Shown: positions 33,957-43,808 of the stretch, piece after piece
How the letters are laid out: every line of letters begins with the position of its first letter
How positions within the stretch are numbered: the first letter of the stretch is position 1
DNA from: Oscillospiraceae bacterium
GTDB lineage: Bacteria; Bacillota; Clostridia; Oscillospirales; Oscillospiraceae
NCBI GenBank assembly: GCA_015067925.1
Contig: SVLN01000007.1
Coordinates: 1-48,671, forward strand
Direction of reading: 5' to 3'
Length of the DNA: 48,671 bases
Notes under the pieces: generated by a model
Databases searched by the model: none
Seen by the model: the letters and a program-made list of their open reading frames with translations, nothing else
Told to the model about the DNA's origin: nothing
Program-made: the position numbers and the translations under genes

Positions 33957-36320
33957 ATGAAAGAACGCAAACGCGCAAAAAAAGTCGGAAATCAACCAGT
34001 TCCGACGGATAAAGAACAGACCAACCGCAGAATGCTTTGGCGCATTCTGCTGGTTATGCTTGTGCTGGGCGTCGCGGTGTTCATCCCCCTGGGCATGCAG
34101 CTGTACCAGGTTATGATCGTGGAGCACGACTTCTACGAAGGTCTGGCCATCGACAACCAGACCCGAACTACCAACGTCTCCGCCAGCCGCGGCACCATTT
34201 ACGACCGCAATATGAACATCCTGGCCACCTCTGCCACGGTGGAAAATGTGTTCCTGGATCCCAACGAGATCGAGACCAAGGAACAGGATGTGAATCTCAT
34301 TGCCGATGGCCTGAGCGAAATTTTGGGCGTGACGGAAGAGTTCGTCAAGGCCCAGGCCGCCGATACCAAAATGCGCTATAAGATCATCTCCCGCAAGCTG
34401 GAACAGGCCAAGGCCGACGAAGTGCGCGCCTTTATCAACGAGAACGACCTGTCCGGCATCTATTTGGAGCCTGATACCCAGCGCTACTATCCCAACGGCG
34501 CCCTTTCTGCCCATGTGCTGGGCTTTGTGCGCACCGATAACGTGGGCGCTGAGGGCATCGAGGCCTATTACGACTCCTATCTGGAGGGCACCGGCGGCAA
34601 GATCATCACCGCCAAGGGCAACTACGGCTCGCAGATGCTCTACACCTACGAAAAATATTACGAAGCCTCCGATGGCGACAGCCTGGTGCTGACTGTTGAT
34701 ACTACTGTGCAGTACTACCTGCAAAAGCACATGGAGGAGGCCATTGAGCAGTATGACGTGCTCAACGGCGCCTTCGGCCTTGTGATGGATCCCAACACCG
34801 GTGAAATCCTGGGCATGGCCAGCTTCAACAACTACGATCCCAATAACTACCTGGAAATCTACGACACTTCCACGATGGAAGAGCTGTTGGAACTCCAGCG
34901 AGAGGTCGACGCCAAGCTGGAAGGCACCGACGCTCGTGAGGATGCGGAAGAAGCCTATAACGACGCCCTGGTGGCAGCCCGCCTGGCCCAATGGCGCAAC
35001 CGCTGCATTTCCGACGGCTATGAGCCCGGCTCTACCTTCAAGACCATCACCATGGCCGCGGCCATCGAAGAGGGTGTTGTCTCCCTGAGCGATACCTTCG
35101 TTTGTACCGGTTCGGCGGATATCTGGGGCCGTTTGACGCCCCTGGATTGCTGGCAGCACAACGGTCATGGACAAGAGACGCTCTTCCAGACCCTGCAGAA
35201 CTCCTGCAACCCGGCGCTGGCGGAGATCAGCATCCGCCTGGGCGGCGAGAGATTCTATGAGTACGCCGAAATGTTCGGCTTGATGGAACGCACGGGCGTG
35301 GATCTGCCCGGCGAGGCCAGCGGTGTGTTCTTCAACAAGTCCTATCTGACGGATTATGAGAGCTACGGCTACTCATCCCTGTCCGTCGGCGCCATCGGTC
35401 AGACCTTCAAGGTCACGCCGATCCAGCTGGTCAGAGCAATTTCCGCCGTGGTCAACGGTGGTTACCTGGTGGAGCCGTATGTGGTTTCCCAGGTGCTCGA
35501 TGCGGACAACAACGTCATTTCGGAGACCGAGACCACCGTCATCCGCCAGGTCATCAGCGAAGAGACCTCCGCCATCATGCGCGACATGATGATCTCTGTT
35601 GTGGAGGTCGGCACCGGTAAAAACGGCGGCGTGGTGGGCTACACCATCGGCGGCAAGACCGGTACTTCCGAAAAAATTGATGAATTTGATGAATTTGGCA
35701 ATCCTGTGGATGATAAGATCGTTTCCTTCGTGGGCGTGGCATTTGACGAAGAGGAAAAGGCGAAGTATGTTGTCCTGATTGCATTGGATACTCCCTCCAC
35801 CGCCACCGGCCTTTATATTTCCGGCGGCGTGATGGCGGCCCCCACTGTGGGCAACCTGATGGCAGACCTGCTGCCGTATCTGGGTATTGAACCTAAGTAT
35901 GAGGGTGATGATATCCGTTTTATGAACGTCTCCATGCCGAACTGCGTGGGTATGGATTACAACAAGGCGTCCAGCCTACTGAGCGAAAAGAGCCTGACCT
36001 GCCGTGTGGTGGGCAGCGGCGATACCGTTACCGGCCAGATCCCCGCCGAAGGTGGCACACTGCCCGGCGGCAGTGAGGTCATCCTCTACATGGGTGAGGA
36101 TGTGCCCAGCGGAACAATTACGGTGCCTGACTTCTATGGTCTGACCGTGGAGCAGGCCAACGCCAGAGCGGCCTATCACGGCCTGTATCTGCAGAGCAAG
36201 GGCGCCCAGGAATCCAGCGGCACCGTTACCGTTACCAGCCAGGACTACGCTCCCGGCACCGAGGTTGCCCGAGGTACCACCATTACCGTACGATTCACCG
36301 ACTCCAGCGCCAGAGACTAA
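33957..36320 (+). CDS. ftsI: Penicillin-binding protein, class B transpeptidase with two PASTA domains
   Basis: A 787-residue FtsI/SpoVD-type transpeptidase that cross-links septal peptidoglycan with FtsW. There is one membrane helix (about residues 27-48), a dimerisation domain with the SRGTIYDRN motif near residue 79, and a transpeptidase domain with the catalytic S359-T-F-K, S416-C-N and K567-T-G-T. Two PASTA domains follow at about 660-720 and 721-785. Between the NNYDPNN turn and the catalytic serine there is an extra helical, Glu/Ala-rich stretch of about 45 residues (about 298-346). GGAGG precedes the ATG at 33957. SpoVD cannot be told from FtsI by sequence alone. Confidence 0.93.
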   Translation: MKERKRAKKVGNQPVPTDKEQTNRRMLWRILLVMLVLGVAVFIPLGMQLYQVMIVEHDFYEGLAIDNQTRTTNVSASRGTIYDRNMNILATSATVENVFLDPNEIETKEQDVNLIADGLSEILGVTEEFVKAQAADTKMRYKIISRKLEQAKADEVRAFINENDLSGIYLEPDTQRYYPNGALSAHVLGFVRTDNVGAEGIEAYYDSYLEGTGGKIITAKGNYGSQMLYTYEKYYEASDGDSLVLTVDTTVQYYLQKHMEEAIEQYDVLNGAFGLVMDPNTGEILGMASFNNYDPNNYLEIYDTSTMEELLELQREVDAKLEGTDAREDAEEAYNDALVAARLAQWRNRCISDGYEPGSTFKTITMAAAIEEGVVSLSDTFVCTGSADIWGRLTPLDCWQHNGHGQETLFQTLQNSCNPALAEISIRLGGERFYEYAEMFGLMERTGVDLPGEASGVFFNKSYLTDYESYGYSSLSVGAIGQTFKVTPIQLVRAISAVVNGGYLVEPYVVSQVLDADNNVISETETTVIRQVISEETSAIMRDMMISVVEVGTGKNGGVVGYTIGGKTGTSEKIDEFDEFGNPVDDKIVSFVGVAFDEEEKAKYVVLIALDTPSTATGLYISGGVMAAPTVGNLMADLLPYLGIEPKYEGDDIRFMNVSMPNCVGMDYNKASSLLSEKSLTCRVVGSGDTVTGQIPAEGGTLPGGSEVILYMGEDVPSGTITVPDFYGLTVEQANARAAYHGLYLQSKGAQESSGTVTVTSQDYAPGTEVARGTTITVRFTDSSARD

Positions 36321-36347
36321 CGCAATGTAACGTGAAGGAGAATTGCC

Positions 36348-37814
36348 ATGAAGCTTTCACAACTGCTAGAAGATGTGAATGTTCTGAATATGAACGCCCC
36401 TGCCGACCTGGAAATTGCAGATGTTTGCTATGATTCCAGAAAAGCGGCTCCCGGCTGCCTCTTTGTGGCGGTCACCGGCATGGCTGTGGATGGACACAAG
36501 TTCATTCCGGCGGCAGTGCAGGCGGGTGCTGCTGCGGTGATTTGTGAACAGGTTCCGGATTGCGAAATTCCTTATATTCTGGTAGAATCCTCTCGTGCGG
36601 CCCTTGCACAGATTGGCGCCAACTGGTTCGGCCATCCCACGAAGGAAATGAAGATCATCGGCATCACCGGCACCAACGGAAAGACTACCGTGAGCTATCT
36701 GATCCGTGACATTCTGATCCATGCCTTAGGGGCTAAGGTCGGCCTGATCGGCACGATTCAGAATATGATCGGGGATGTTGTGCTGGAAACCGAGCGCACG
36801 ACCCCCGAAAGCTTTGAACTGCAGAAGCTCTTCCGCCAGATGGCGGACGCCGGCTGCAGCCATGTGGTGATGGAGGTCTCCTCCCACGCACTGGCGCTGA
36901 ACCGGGTGGACTGCGTGGAGTTTGAGGTGGGTGTGTTTACGAATCTTACCCAGGATCATTTGGACTTCCATGGCAATATGCTTAACTACGGCCTGTCCAA
37001 GGCCCTGCTGTTCCAGCGCTGCCGCCACGGTGTTTTGAACCTGGACGATGAGTCCTTCGGCCTGATGCGCGAGCGGGCCATGTGCACCTTAAACAGCTAT
37101 TCTGCCAAGCAGAACGACGCGACACTGATTGCAAAGAATATCCGCCTCAAGTCTGACCGGGTGGAGATGGAAGTCATCACCGGCAGTGAGATCTGCCGCG
37201 TGGAGCTGGGCATCCCCGGCGAGTTTTCCGTCTACAACGCCCTGGCGGCGGTGGGAACGGCCTTGTGTCTGGGACTGCCGCTGCACGAGATCGCCGCGGC
37301 TCTCAAGAAAGCCCACGGCGTCAAGGGCAGAGTGGAGGTTGTCCCCACACCCGACATGGATTTCACCATCCTCATTGACTACGCCCATACCCCAGATGGT
37401 CTGGAGAACGTACTCCGGAGCGTCAAGGGCTTCTGCTCCGGCAGACTCATTTGCCTGTTTGGCTGTGGCGGCGACCGCGACCCCATCAAGCGGCCCATCA
37501 TGGGTGAGATTGCTGCAAAGCTGGCGGACTTCGTGGTGGTCACCTCGGACAATCCCCGCACCGAGCAGCCGGGCAAGATCATCGAGGATATCCTGCAGGG
37601 AATGCAGGACACCAAGACACCCTATACGGTCATTGAAAACCGCCGCGAGGCCATCGCCTGGGCGATGGACCACGCACAGAAGGACGATATCATCGTTCTG
37701 GCGGGCAAGGGCCATGAAACCTATCAGATTATTGGACACGAGAAAACGCATCTGGATGAGCGCGAGGAAGTTGCCGCCCATCTGGAAGTGATGAAGAAGG
37801 AGCAGGTAAAATGA
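36348..37814 (+). CDS. murE: UDP-MurNAc-tripeptide synthetase (MurE)
   Basis: MurE adds the third amino acid to UDP-MurNAc-L-Ala-D-Glu. The 488-residue Mur ligase has ATP loop GITGTNGKTT (about 104-113) and the DNPR motif (401-404), which in this family selects meso-diaminopimelate rather than lysine. A KxGHE segment near the C-terminus is also present. It indicates DAP-type wall, as expected in Clostridia. AAGGAG lies before the ATG, and the gene overlaps murF by 4 bases. Confidence 0.96.
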   Translation: MKLSQLLEDVNVLNMNAPADLEIADVCYDSRKAAPGCLFVAVTGMAVDGHKFIPAAVQAGAAAVICEQVPDCEIPYILVESSRAALAQIGANWFGHPTKEMKIIGITGTNGKTTVSYLIRDILIHALGAKVGLIGTIQNMIGDVVLETERTTPESFELQKLFRQMADAGCSHVVMEVSSHALALNRVDCVEFEVGVFTNLTQDHLDFHGNMLNYGLSKALLFQRCRHGVLNLDDESFGLMRERAMCTLNSYSAKQNDATLIAKNIRLKSDRVEMEVITGSEICRVELGIPGEFSVYNALAAVGTALCLGLPLHEIAAALKKAHGVKGRVEVVPTPDMDFTILIDYAHTPDGLENVLRSVKGFCSGRLICLFGCGGDRDPIKRPIMGEIAAKLADFVVVTSDNPRTEQPGKIIEDILQGMQDTKTPYTVIENRREAIAWAMDHAQKDDIIVLAGKGHETYQIIGHEKTHLDEREEVAAHLEVMKKEQVK

Positions 37815-39190
37815 TTGCCAAAACGCTCAAAGAGATTGCGGTATGGTGCGGCGGTGCCGTTGCCAAGGAATTTGAAGAGATCCCGTTCTGCGGCGTGAGC
37901 ACGGACTCGCGCAGCATTCGGCCGGGTGAGCTGTTCGTGCCCCTGTGCGGCGAAAAGTTTGACGGCCATGACTATATCCGCTCCGCGCTGGATGCCGGTG
38001 CAGCCGCAGTGCTGTCGCATCGTAAGCTCGATGAGAGCATCCCGGCGGTATATGTGACCGACACCCTGGAGGCCCTGGGTCAGATGGCGGCCTGCTACCG
38101 CGAAAGCCTGAACGCCCGTGTAGTGGCCATCACCGGCTCCGTGGGCAAAACCACCACCAAGGAGATGCTGGCTGGTATTCTGGCCACCACCTACAAGGTG
38201 TGGAAAACCCAGGAAAATCACAACAACAACATCGGCCTGCCCCTGACCATTCTGGCGGCTCCCTCCGATACCCAGGTTCTGGTGCTGGAGCTGGGCATGA
38301 ACCACTTCGGCGAGATGTCCCGCCTGACGGCCATTGCAAAGCCGGATATGGTGGTTATCACCAACATCGGCTCCATGCACATTGAGCACCTGGGCTCCCG
38401 CGAGGGCATCCTGCGTGCCAAGCTGGAGATCCTGGAGGGTCTGCAGCCCGGCGGAACTGCCGTGTTCAGCGGCGATGAGCCGCTGCTGTGGGGCCTGAAG
38501 AACATCAACGCCGGAAGGATCGTCTACTTCGGCATTGAGAACGAGCAGTGTGACATCCGCGCCATGGATGTGGAAATGCCCCAGGGCGGCAGCCGCTTCC
38601 GCATGGAAGGCCCCAACGTGCAGTTTGATGTGTATGTGCCCGCCGAAGGCCGCCATTCCATCCAGAACGCCCTGGCTTCCGCTGCCGTGGCCCTGTGCTG
38701 CGATGTGAAGCCTGCCAATATCCAGCAGGCCCTTTCCCGCTTCCAAAACACCGGCATGCGCCAGAAGACTTATGACGCCAAGGGATATACCATCATCGAC
38801 GACTGCTACAACGCAGGCCCTGAATCCATGGAGGCTGCCATTCTGGTTCTGGGTGACAAGAAGACCCAGGGCAGAAAAATCGCCGTTCTGGGTGACATGC
38901 TGGAGTTGGGTGACCGTTCCATTGCCGAGCATTACCGCATTGGCCGCATTGCCGCCAATAAGACGGATATGATCTTCACTTATGGCCCCAACGGTGACCG
39001 AACCGTGGCCGGTGCCATCACCGGTGGTATGCGCCAGGGAAGCGCCATGTGCTTTGACAGTCAGGAAGAGCTGGTCAACGCCGTGGTGGCCCGGGCCAGA
39101 AAGGGTGACGTGCTGCTGTTCAAGGGCAGCCGCGGCATGCAGATGGAAAAGGCTCTGGAGATGTTTTTGAGCAAGCAGCCGGAAGAATAA
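37811..39190 (+). CDS. murF: UDP-MurNAc-tripeptide--D-Ala-D-Ala ligase
   Basis: MurF joins the D-Ala-D-Ala made by Ddl (8647-9717) to the MurE product, completing the pentapeptide. The 459-residue protein has ATP motif GSVGKTTTKEM (near residue 108), NHNNNIGLPLT near residue 136, ELGMNHFGEM near residue 160 and the C-terminal ligase domain DDCYNAGPESM. It starts on ATGA within the murE end; length is normal. Confidence 0.96.
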   Translation: MIAKTLKEIAVWCGGAVAKEFEEIPFCGVSTDSRSIRPGELFVPLCGEKFDGHDYIRSALDAGAAAVLSHRKLDESIPAVYVTDTLEALGQMAACYRESLNARVVAITGSVGKTTTKEMLAGILATTYKVWKTQENHNNNIGLPLTILAAPSDTQVLVLELGMNHFGEMSRLTAIAKPDMVVITNIGSMHIEHLGSREGILRAKLEILEGLQPGGTAVFSGDEPLLWGLKNINAGRIVYFGIENEQCDIRAMDVEMPQGGSRFRMEGPNVQFDVYVPAEGRHSIQNALASAAVALCCDVKPANIQQALSRFQNTGMRQKTYDAKGYTIIDDCYNAGPESMEAAILVLGDKKTQGRKIAVLGDMLELGDRSIAEHYRIGRIAANKTDMIFTYGPNGDRTVAGAITGGMRQGSAMCFDSQEELVNAVVARARKGDVLLFKGSRGMQMEKALEMFLSKQPEE

Positions 39191-39202
39191 TTGGAGGCAC
39201 CA

Positions 39203-40177
39203 ATGAAAATTATCTTAGCGATCCTTATCAGTTTTGTTCTGGCGTTCATTCTGGGCCGCTTTACGGTACCCGCTCTGCGGGCACTGAAGGCCGGTCAGTC
39301 CATTCGTGAGATCGGCCCCAACTGGCACCGCAGCAAAGCGGGCACACCCACCATGGGCGGCGTGATCTTCATTTTCCCGATGGTACTGAGCCTGCTGCTT
39401 TCAATTCCGCAGCTGATTGCCGGGGATCTGACGCTGGTATATCTATTGCTCTTCACGCTGATTTTCGGCGCCATCGGCTTTTTGGATGACTTTGTGAAGG
39501 TCAAGTTCAAGCGAAACCTGGGCCTGACGGCTCTGCAGAAGTTCCTGCTGCAGCTGGCTGCAGCGGGCTGCTTCCTGGCGCTGCTGCGCTTCAACGGCAA
39601 CCTGACGGGCGACCTTTATATTCCTTTTGTGAATGTGACGCTGCACATGAATTGGATCGTTTATCTGATCTTTGCCATGTTCGTCATTGTCGGCTGCGTG
39701 AACGCGGTCAACCTCACCGATGGCGTGGATGGTTTGGCCACCGGCGTTACGATACCTGTGATGGTTTTCTTCATTGTGGCTTGCATTGCCGCGAAGAACG
39801 ACACCCTGGCCTTGTTCCCGGCGGTGCTGCTGGGCGGCCTGGCAGGTTTCCTTTGCTACAACTTCCACCCGGCCAAGGTCTTTATGGGCGACACCGGCTC
39901 GTTGTTCCTGGGCGCTGCAGTCAGCGCCATGGCCTTTGCTTTGGATATGCCCCTGATTCTGATTTTTGTGGGCATCATCTACATCATCGAAACCCTGTCT
40001 GTCATTCTGCAGACCGGCTATTTCAAACTGACCCACGGCAAGCGCATCTTCAAAATGTCGCCCATCCACCATCACTTTGAGATGTGCGGCTGGAGCGAAG
40101 TGAAGATCTTCACGATTTTCACTGCCATCACTGTGGTATTCTGTGTCCTGGCGTACCTGGGCATTATGAACCGATAA
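39203..40177 (+). CDS. mraY: Phospho-MurNAc-pentapeptide translocase
   Basis: MraY transfers phospho-MurNAc-pentapeptide to undecaprenyl phosphate, making lipid I in the membrane. The 324-residue protein has about ten helices, the FLDDFVK motif near residue 93, NLTDGVDGLA near residue 172 and the cytoplasmic HHHFE motif near residue 289. I chose the ATG at 39203 because GGAGG lies 6-7 bases before it; a TTG 12 bases upstream lies inside the ribosome site. In many bacteria murD follows mraY; here ftsW does. Confidence 0.97.
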   Translation: MKIILAILISFVLAFILGRFTVPALRALKAGQSIREIGPNWHRSKAGTPTMGGVIFIFPMVLSLLLSIPQLIAGDLTLVYLLLFTLIFGAIGFLDDFVKVKFKRNLGLTALQKFLLQLAAAGCFLALLRFNGNLTGDLYIPFVNVTLHMNWIVYLIFAMFVIVGCVNAVNLTDGVDGLATGVTIPVMVFFIVACIAAKNDTLALFPAVLLGGLAGFLCYNFHPAKVFMGDTGSLFLGAAVSAMAFALDMPLILIFVGIIYIIETLSVILQTGYFKLTHGKRIFKMSPIHHHFEMCGWSEVKIFTIFTAITVVFCVLAYLGIMNR

Positions 40178-40198
40178 CATTGTAAGGAGGCACCGAAT

Positions 40199-41338
40199 AT
40201 GGACACGCTGCAGAACAAACGCAGAGAAAAAGTGGTTGTGGACGAACGCGGCATGATGGATCTGCCGTTTCTGGTCCTGACGGTGCTGCTGACGGCCATC
40301 GGCCTGATTATGATGTTCTCCGCCAGCTATGCCCGTGCATACGCTGACGAAGGCAACTCCACCTACTATTTTGCCCGTCAGGCGATGTTCGCCGCTGTGG
40401 GCATTGTGGCGCTGCTGCTGATTACCCGACTGGATTATCACATGTGGCGTATGCTGATGCTGCCCATGCTGGGTGTATCGGTGCTTCTTCTGCTGCTGGT
40501 TTTGCTTATGGGCTCTTCCGGCGGCGGCGCGACGCGCTGGATCATCCTGTTCGGCATTCGTTTCCAGCCGTCCGAGGTTGCAAAGCTGGCCATGATCGTG
40601 GCCTTTGCCACGCTGATCTCGTCCTATGGCAATAAAATGCAAACCTTCCGCTACGGCGTACTGCCCTTTGCGGTGGTGCTGGGCACCATCGTTATCCTTC
40701 TGGCGCTGGAGCCCCATCTGTCGGCCATCGTCATTGTGGGCGCCATTGGCGCCGTGATGATGTTTATGGGCGGCACCAAGCTGCGCTGGTTTGCGCTGCT
40801 GGCCACTGCAGCTGCGGTGTTCGGTGTGATTTACCTGAGTGTGAAGGGTTACGCCCTGGAACGCCTTTTGACTTGGCGGGATCCGTTCTCCGATCCTTCC
40901 GATTCCGGTTACCAGACGATTCAGTCTCTGTATGCCATCGGGTCCGGCGGTCTGTTCGGTCTGGGACTGGGCAAGGGCAGACAGAAGTACTTATACCTGC
41001 CGGAAGAACACAACGACTACATCTTCGCCATCGTCTGTGAGGAACTGGGCCTCATCGGCGCGCTGATGATTCTTCTGCTGTTTGCCATGCTGATTATCCG
41101 CGGCTTCTGGCTGGCGATGCACGCCCGCGACCGCTTCGGCGCCATGCTGATTGCCGGTATCATGACCAAGCTTGCACTGCAGGTATTCTTCAACATCGGC
41201 GTTGTGACGAACCTGCTGCCTGCTACCGGCATCGCTCTGCCGTTCTTCTCCTACGGCGGCACGGCTCTGATGCTGAACTTGTTCGAAATGGGTATGGTGC
41301 TGCAGGTTTCGCGGCAAAACAACAACAAACTGCTTTGA
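40199..41338 (+). CDS. ftsW: SEDS peptidoglycan glycosyltransferase FtsW
   Basis: FtsW polymerises glycan strands from lipid II at the septum with the class B penicillin-binding protein encoded upstream. The 379-residue protein has ten helices and SEDS signatures: WIILFGIRFQPSEVAKLA near residue 116, the long extracellular loop with GSGGLFGLGLGKGRQK near residue 246, and LPFFSYGGTALM near residue 344. AAGGAGG lies before the ATG. The dcw position supports FtsW over RodA or SpoVE. Confidence 0.95.
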   Translation: MDTLQNKRREKVVVDERGMMDLPFLVLTVLLTAIGLIMMFSASYARAYADEGNSTYYFARQAMFAAVGIVALLLITRLDYHMWRMLMLPMLGVSVLLLLLVLLMGSSGGGATRWIILFGIRFQPSEVAKLAMIVAFATLISSYGNKMQTFRYGVLPFAVVLGTIVILLALEPHLSAIVIVGAIGAVMMFMGGTKLRWFALLATAAAVFGVIYLSVKGYALERLLTWRDPFSDPSDSGYQTIQSLYAIGSGGLFGLGLGKGRQKYLYLPEEHNDYIFAIVCEELGLIGALMILLLFAMLIIRGFWLAMHARDRFGAMLIAGIMTKLALQVFFNIGVVTNLLPATGIALPFFSYGGTALMLNLFEMGMVLQVSRQNNNKLL

Positions 41339-41349
41339 CGGAGGCGTCT

Positions 41350-42486
41350 ATGCGAGTGATCTTTACCTGCGGCGGTACCGGCGGACATATCAATCCCGCC
41401 ATTGCCGTTGCCAATCTGGTGCGTCAGCACCAGCCGGATGCCGAGATTCTGTTTGTCGGCGCCGATGACGGAATGGAGAAGCAGCTGGTGCCCAGGGAAG
41501 GGTATCGGCTGGAGTGCGTCAAGATCTCCAATTTCCAGAGAAGCCTCACCCCGAAGGCCATTGTGCATAATCTGATTACGGCAAAGAACATTGTTGCCGC
41601 CTGCCGCAAGGCAGATAGAATCATCAGAGACTTCCGTCCGGACGTAATCTTGGGAACCGGCGGCTATGCCAGCTTCCCGGCTCTGCGTCAGGGCACGAAA
41701 CAGAAAATCCCCACGGCGGTGCATGAATCCAACGCCGTTCCCGGCCTGGCAACCCGATTGGTTGCAGATGATGTGAGCCGGGTGCTGGTTCCTTTTGAGG
41801 AGTGCAGAAAACAGTACCGCAATCCGGACCGCGTGGTGGTTACCGGAACGCCCGTGCGGGAAGAATTTATTTTTACATCGAGAGAAGAGGCCAAGCGTCA
41901 GCTGGGCCTTACCGATAAACCGTTGGTCGTTTCCTACTGGGGCTCCCTGGGTGCCCGGGAGATGAACAAAAAGATCGCAGACATGATGGCTCTGGAGCAG
42001 GCTGAAGAAGCTTTCTACCACATCCATGCCACCGGCTCCTACGGCTGGCGCTGGATGCCGGAGTATGTGAAGGAGCGCGGCGTGGATCTGGCGGCGCATC
42101 CGAGCATCGATATGCGGGAATATATCTTTGACATGCCCCTTCTGATGGCGGCGGCGGACGTGGTGATCTGCCGCGCCGGTGCTTCCACCATCAGCGAGGT
42201 AGCGGCGTCTGCAACCCCGGCTATCTTCATTCCAAGTCCGAACGTGACGGACAATCATCAGGAGAAAAACGCCCGTATTCTAGAACAGCGCAAGGCAGCC
42301 GTGGTCATCCGCGAGGCTGATTGTGACGGCGCTGTGCTCTTCCGTGAGGTAACGGCGCTGCTGGCTGATCCTGCACGCTGCCATGAGATGGAGCATGCGC
42401 TGCGGGAGATGGCGGTTTTGGATGCAGCGGAGCGGATTTACCGTACCATCGAGCAGTTGGCAAAGGAACAAACCCGCAAAATCTGA
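41350..42486 (+). CDS. murG: Lipid II synthase (MurG)
   Basis: MurG adds GlcNAc to lipid I, giving lipid II, on the inner membrane face. The 378-residue GT-B protein has the N-terminal loop FTCGGTGGHINPA (6-18), GTGGYASFPAL near residue 107, and the C-terminal donor-site segment RAGASTISEVAA and PSPNVTDNHQEKNA. I chose the ATG at 41350 with GGAGG 6 bases upstream. An in-frame TTG at 41335 lies in the end of ftsW and lacks a site. Confidence 0.96.
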   Translation: MRVIFTCGGTGGHINPAIAVANLVRQHQPDAEILFVGADDGMEKQLVPREGYRLECVKISNFQRSLTPKAIVHNLITAKNIVAACRKADRIIRDFRPDVILGTGGYASFPALRQGTKQKIPTAVHESNAVPGLATRLVADDVSRVLVPFEECRKQYRNPDRVVVTGTPVREEFIFTSREEAKRQLGLTDKPLVVSYWGSLGAREMNKKIADMMALEQAEEAFYHIHATGSYGWRWMPEYVKERGVDLAAHPSIDMREYIFDMPLLMAAADVVICRAGASTISEVAASATPAIFIPSPNVTDNHQEKNARILEQRKAAVVIREADCDGAVLFREVTALLADPARCHEMEHALREMAVLDAAERIYRTIEQLAKEQTRKI

Positions 42487-42523
42487 CATAATATGGATAA
42501 AAACGAAGTGTTTGGAGGATTCC

Positions 42524-43780
42524 ATGGCGTTTTTATCCATCTGCGGCGGAACGCGCCTGCATGGCGAAGTGGTCAATTCCGGCGCAAAAAACGGCGCGCT
42601 TCCCATTCTCTCGGCCTGTGTGCTGGTGGAGGGAACCTGCCTGATCCACAACTGCCCTGATATTGCAGATGTGAGGACCACACTTCAAATTCTGTCCTGC
42701 CTGGGCTGTCGCATACAGCGGCAGGGAACGAGCGTCAGCGTTGACGCGCATGCGATACATACCGGGAAGGTCCCTGGGGATCTTGCCGGACAGATGCGCG
42801 CATCCATCCTCTTTCTGGGTGCCCTTTATGCGCGGCTGGGGCAGGCGAGCATCGCCAGGCCCGGCGGCTGCAGCCTGGGCGCCAGACCGGTGGATCTGCA
42901 TCTGCAGGCCCTCAGAGGGCTTGGCGCTGCGGTGGAGGAGGAAGAAGCAACTGTAAGCTGTTGCCGGGAAGGTACGGACGGCGGTTTCGTGCATTTCTCT
43001 TATCCCAGCGTGGGCGCTACGGAAAATGCGGTACTGGCAGCTGTTGGCTGTCGGCATGACAGCATCCTGCATGGCTGCGCAAAAGAGCCGGAAATCGTAG
43101 ATCTGTGCTGTTTCTTAAGTGCCTGCGGCGCTGAGATCACGGGTGCCGGAAGCGAAACCATTTACATCCGAGGCGGAAGAAAGCTGCATCCGGCAGAGTA
43201 TACCGTTTTGCCGGATCGGATGGAGGCTGTGAGCTATCTCTGTGCTGCAGCCGGCTGCGGTGGGGAAGTGACGATTCGCAACACGGATCCTTCCTTGTAC
43301 CAAACAGAGTGCTCGATTTTGAGTCTGACCGGATGCGAAATATCGAAGACAGAAGACAGCCTGACCCTAATGGCTCCGGAACAGCTACGACCCATCCCGC
43401 TTTTGGTCACAGGGCCCTATCCACACCTGAGCACCGACGCCCAACCGCCGTTGATGGCGGCGCTGCTGCGCGCAGACGGTGTCAGCCGATTCTGTGAAAC
43501 GGTATTTGAAAGCAGGTACAGCCATGTTGGCCAACTGCAATTGCTTGGCGCTGATTTGGCATGCATTGGACGCTATGTCAGATTACGCGGCGGTATTCCG
43601 CTTCACGGTGCACAGCTGCAGGCAGAGGATCTGCGGGCTGCAGCTGCCCTGGTGATCGCAGCCATGACGGCGGAAGGGGAGTCGACCCTGTACGGGCTTC
43701 ACCATTTGAGCCGCGGCTACGTGAATTTTCCCGAAACGCTATGCGCCCTGGGCGCGAAGATCGAACTGAAAGACCAGTGA
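42524..43780 (+). CDS. murA: UDP-GlcNAc 1-carboxyvinyltransferase (MurA)
   Basis: MurA transfers enolpyruvate from PEP to UDP-GlcNAc, the first committed step of wall synthesis and the fosfomycin target. The 418-residue EPSP-synthase-fold protein keeps the active-site residues: K22-N23 in SGAKNG, C116 in PGGCSLGARPVDLH (the fosfomycin-reactive cysteine), the Asp of STDAQPP near residue 306, and LSRGY near the C-terminus. It is therefore expected to be active. GGAGG lies 8 bases before the ATG. Its place after murG, where murB/murC/murD often lie, is noteworthy; low-GC Firmicutes often have a second MurA elsewhere. Confidence 0.94.
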   Translation: MAFLSICGGTRLHGEVVNSGAKNGALPILSACVLVEGTCLIHNCPDIADVRTTLQILSCLGCRIQRQGTSVSVDAHAIHTGKVPGDLAGQMRASILFLGALYARLGQASIARPGGCSLGARPVDLHLQALRGLGAAVEEEEATVSCCREGTDGGFVHFSYPSVGATENAVLAAVGCRHDSILHGCAKEPEIVDLCCFLSACGAEITGAGSETIYIRGGRKLHPAEYTVLPDRMEAVSYLCAAAGCGGEVTIRNTDPSLYQTECSILSLTGCEISKTEDSLTLMAPEQLRPIPLLVTGPYPHLSTDAQPPLMAALLRADGVSRFCETVFESRYSHVGQLQLLGADLACIGRYVRLRGGIPLHGAQLQAEDLRAAAALVIAAMTAEGESTLYGLHHLSRGYVNFPETLCALGAKIELKDQ

Positions 43781-43808
43781 TTCCGTTATTACGAAGGAGG
43801 CCGCCTCT

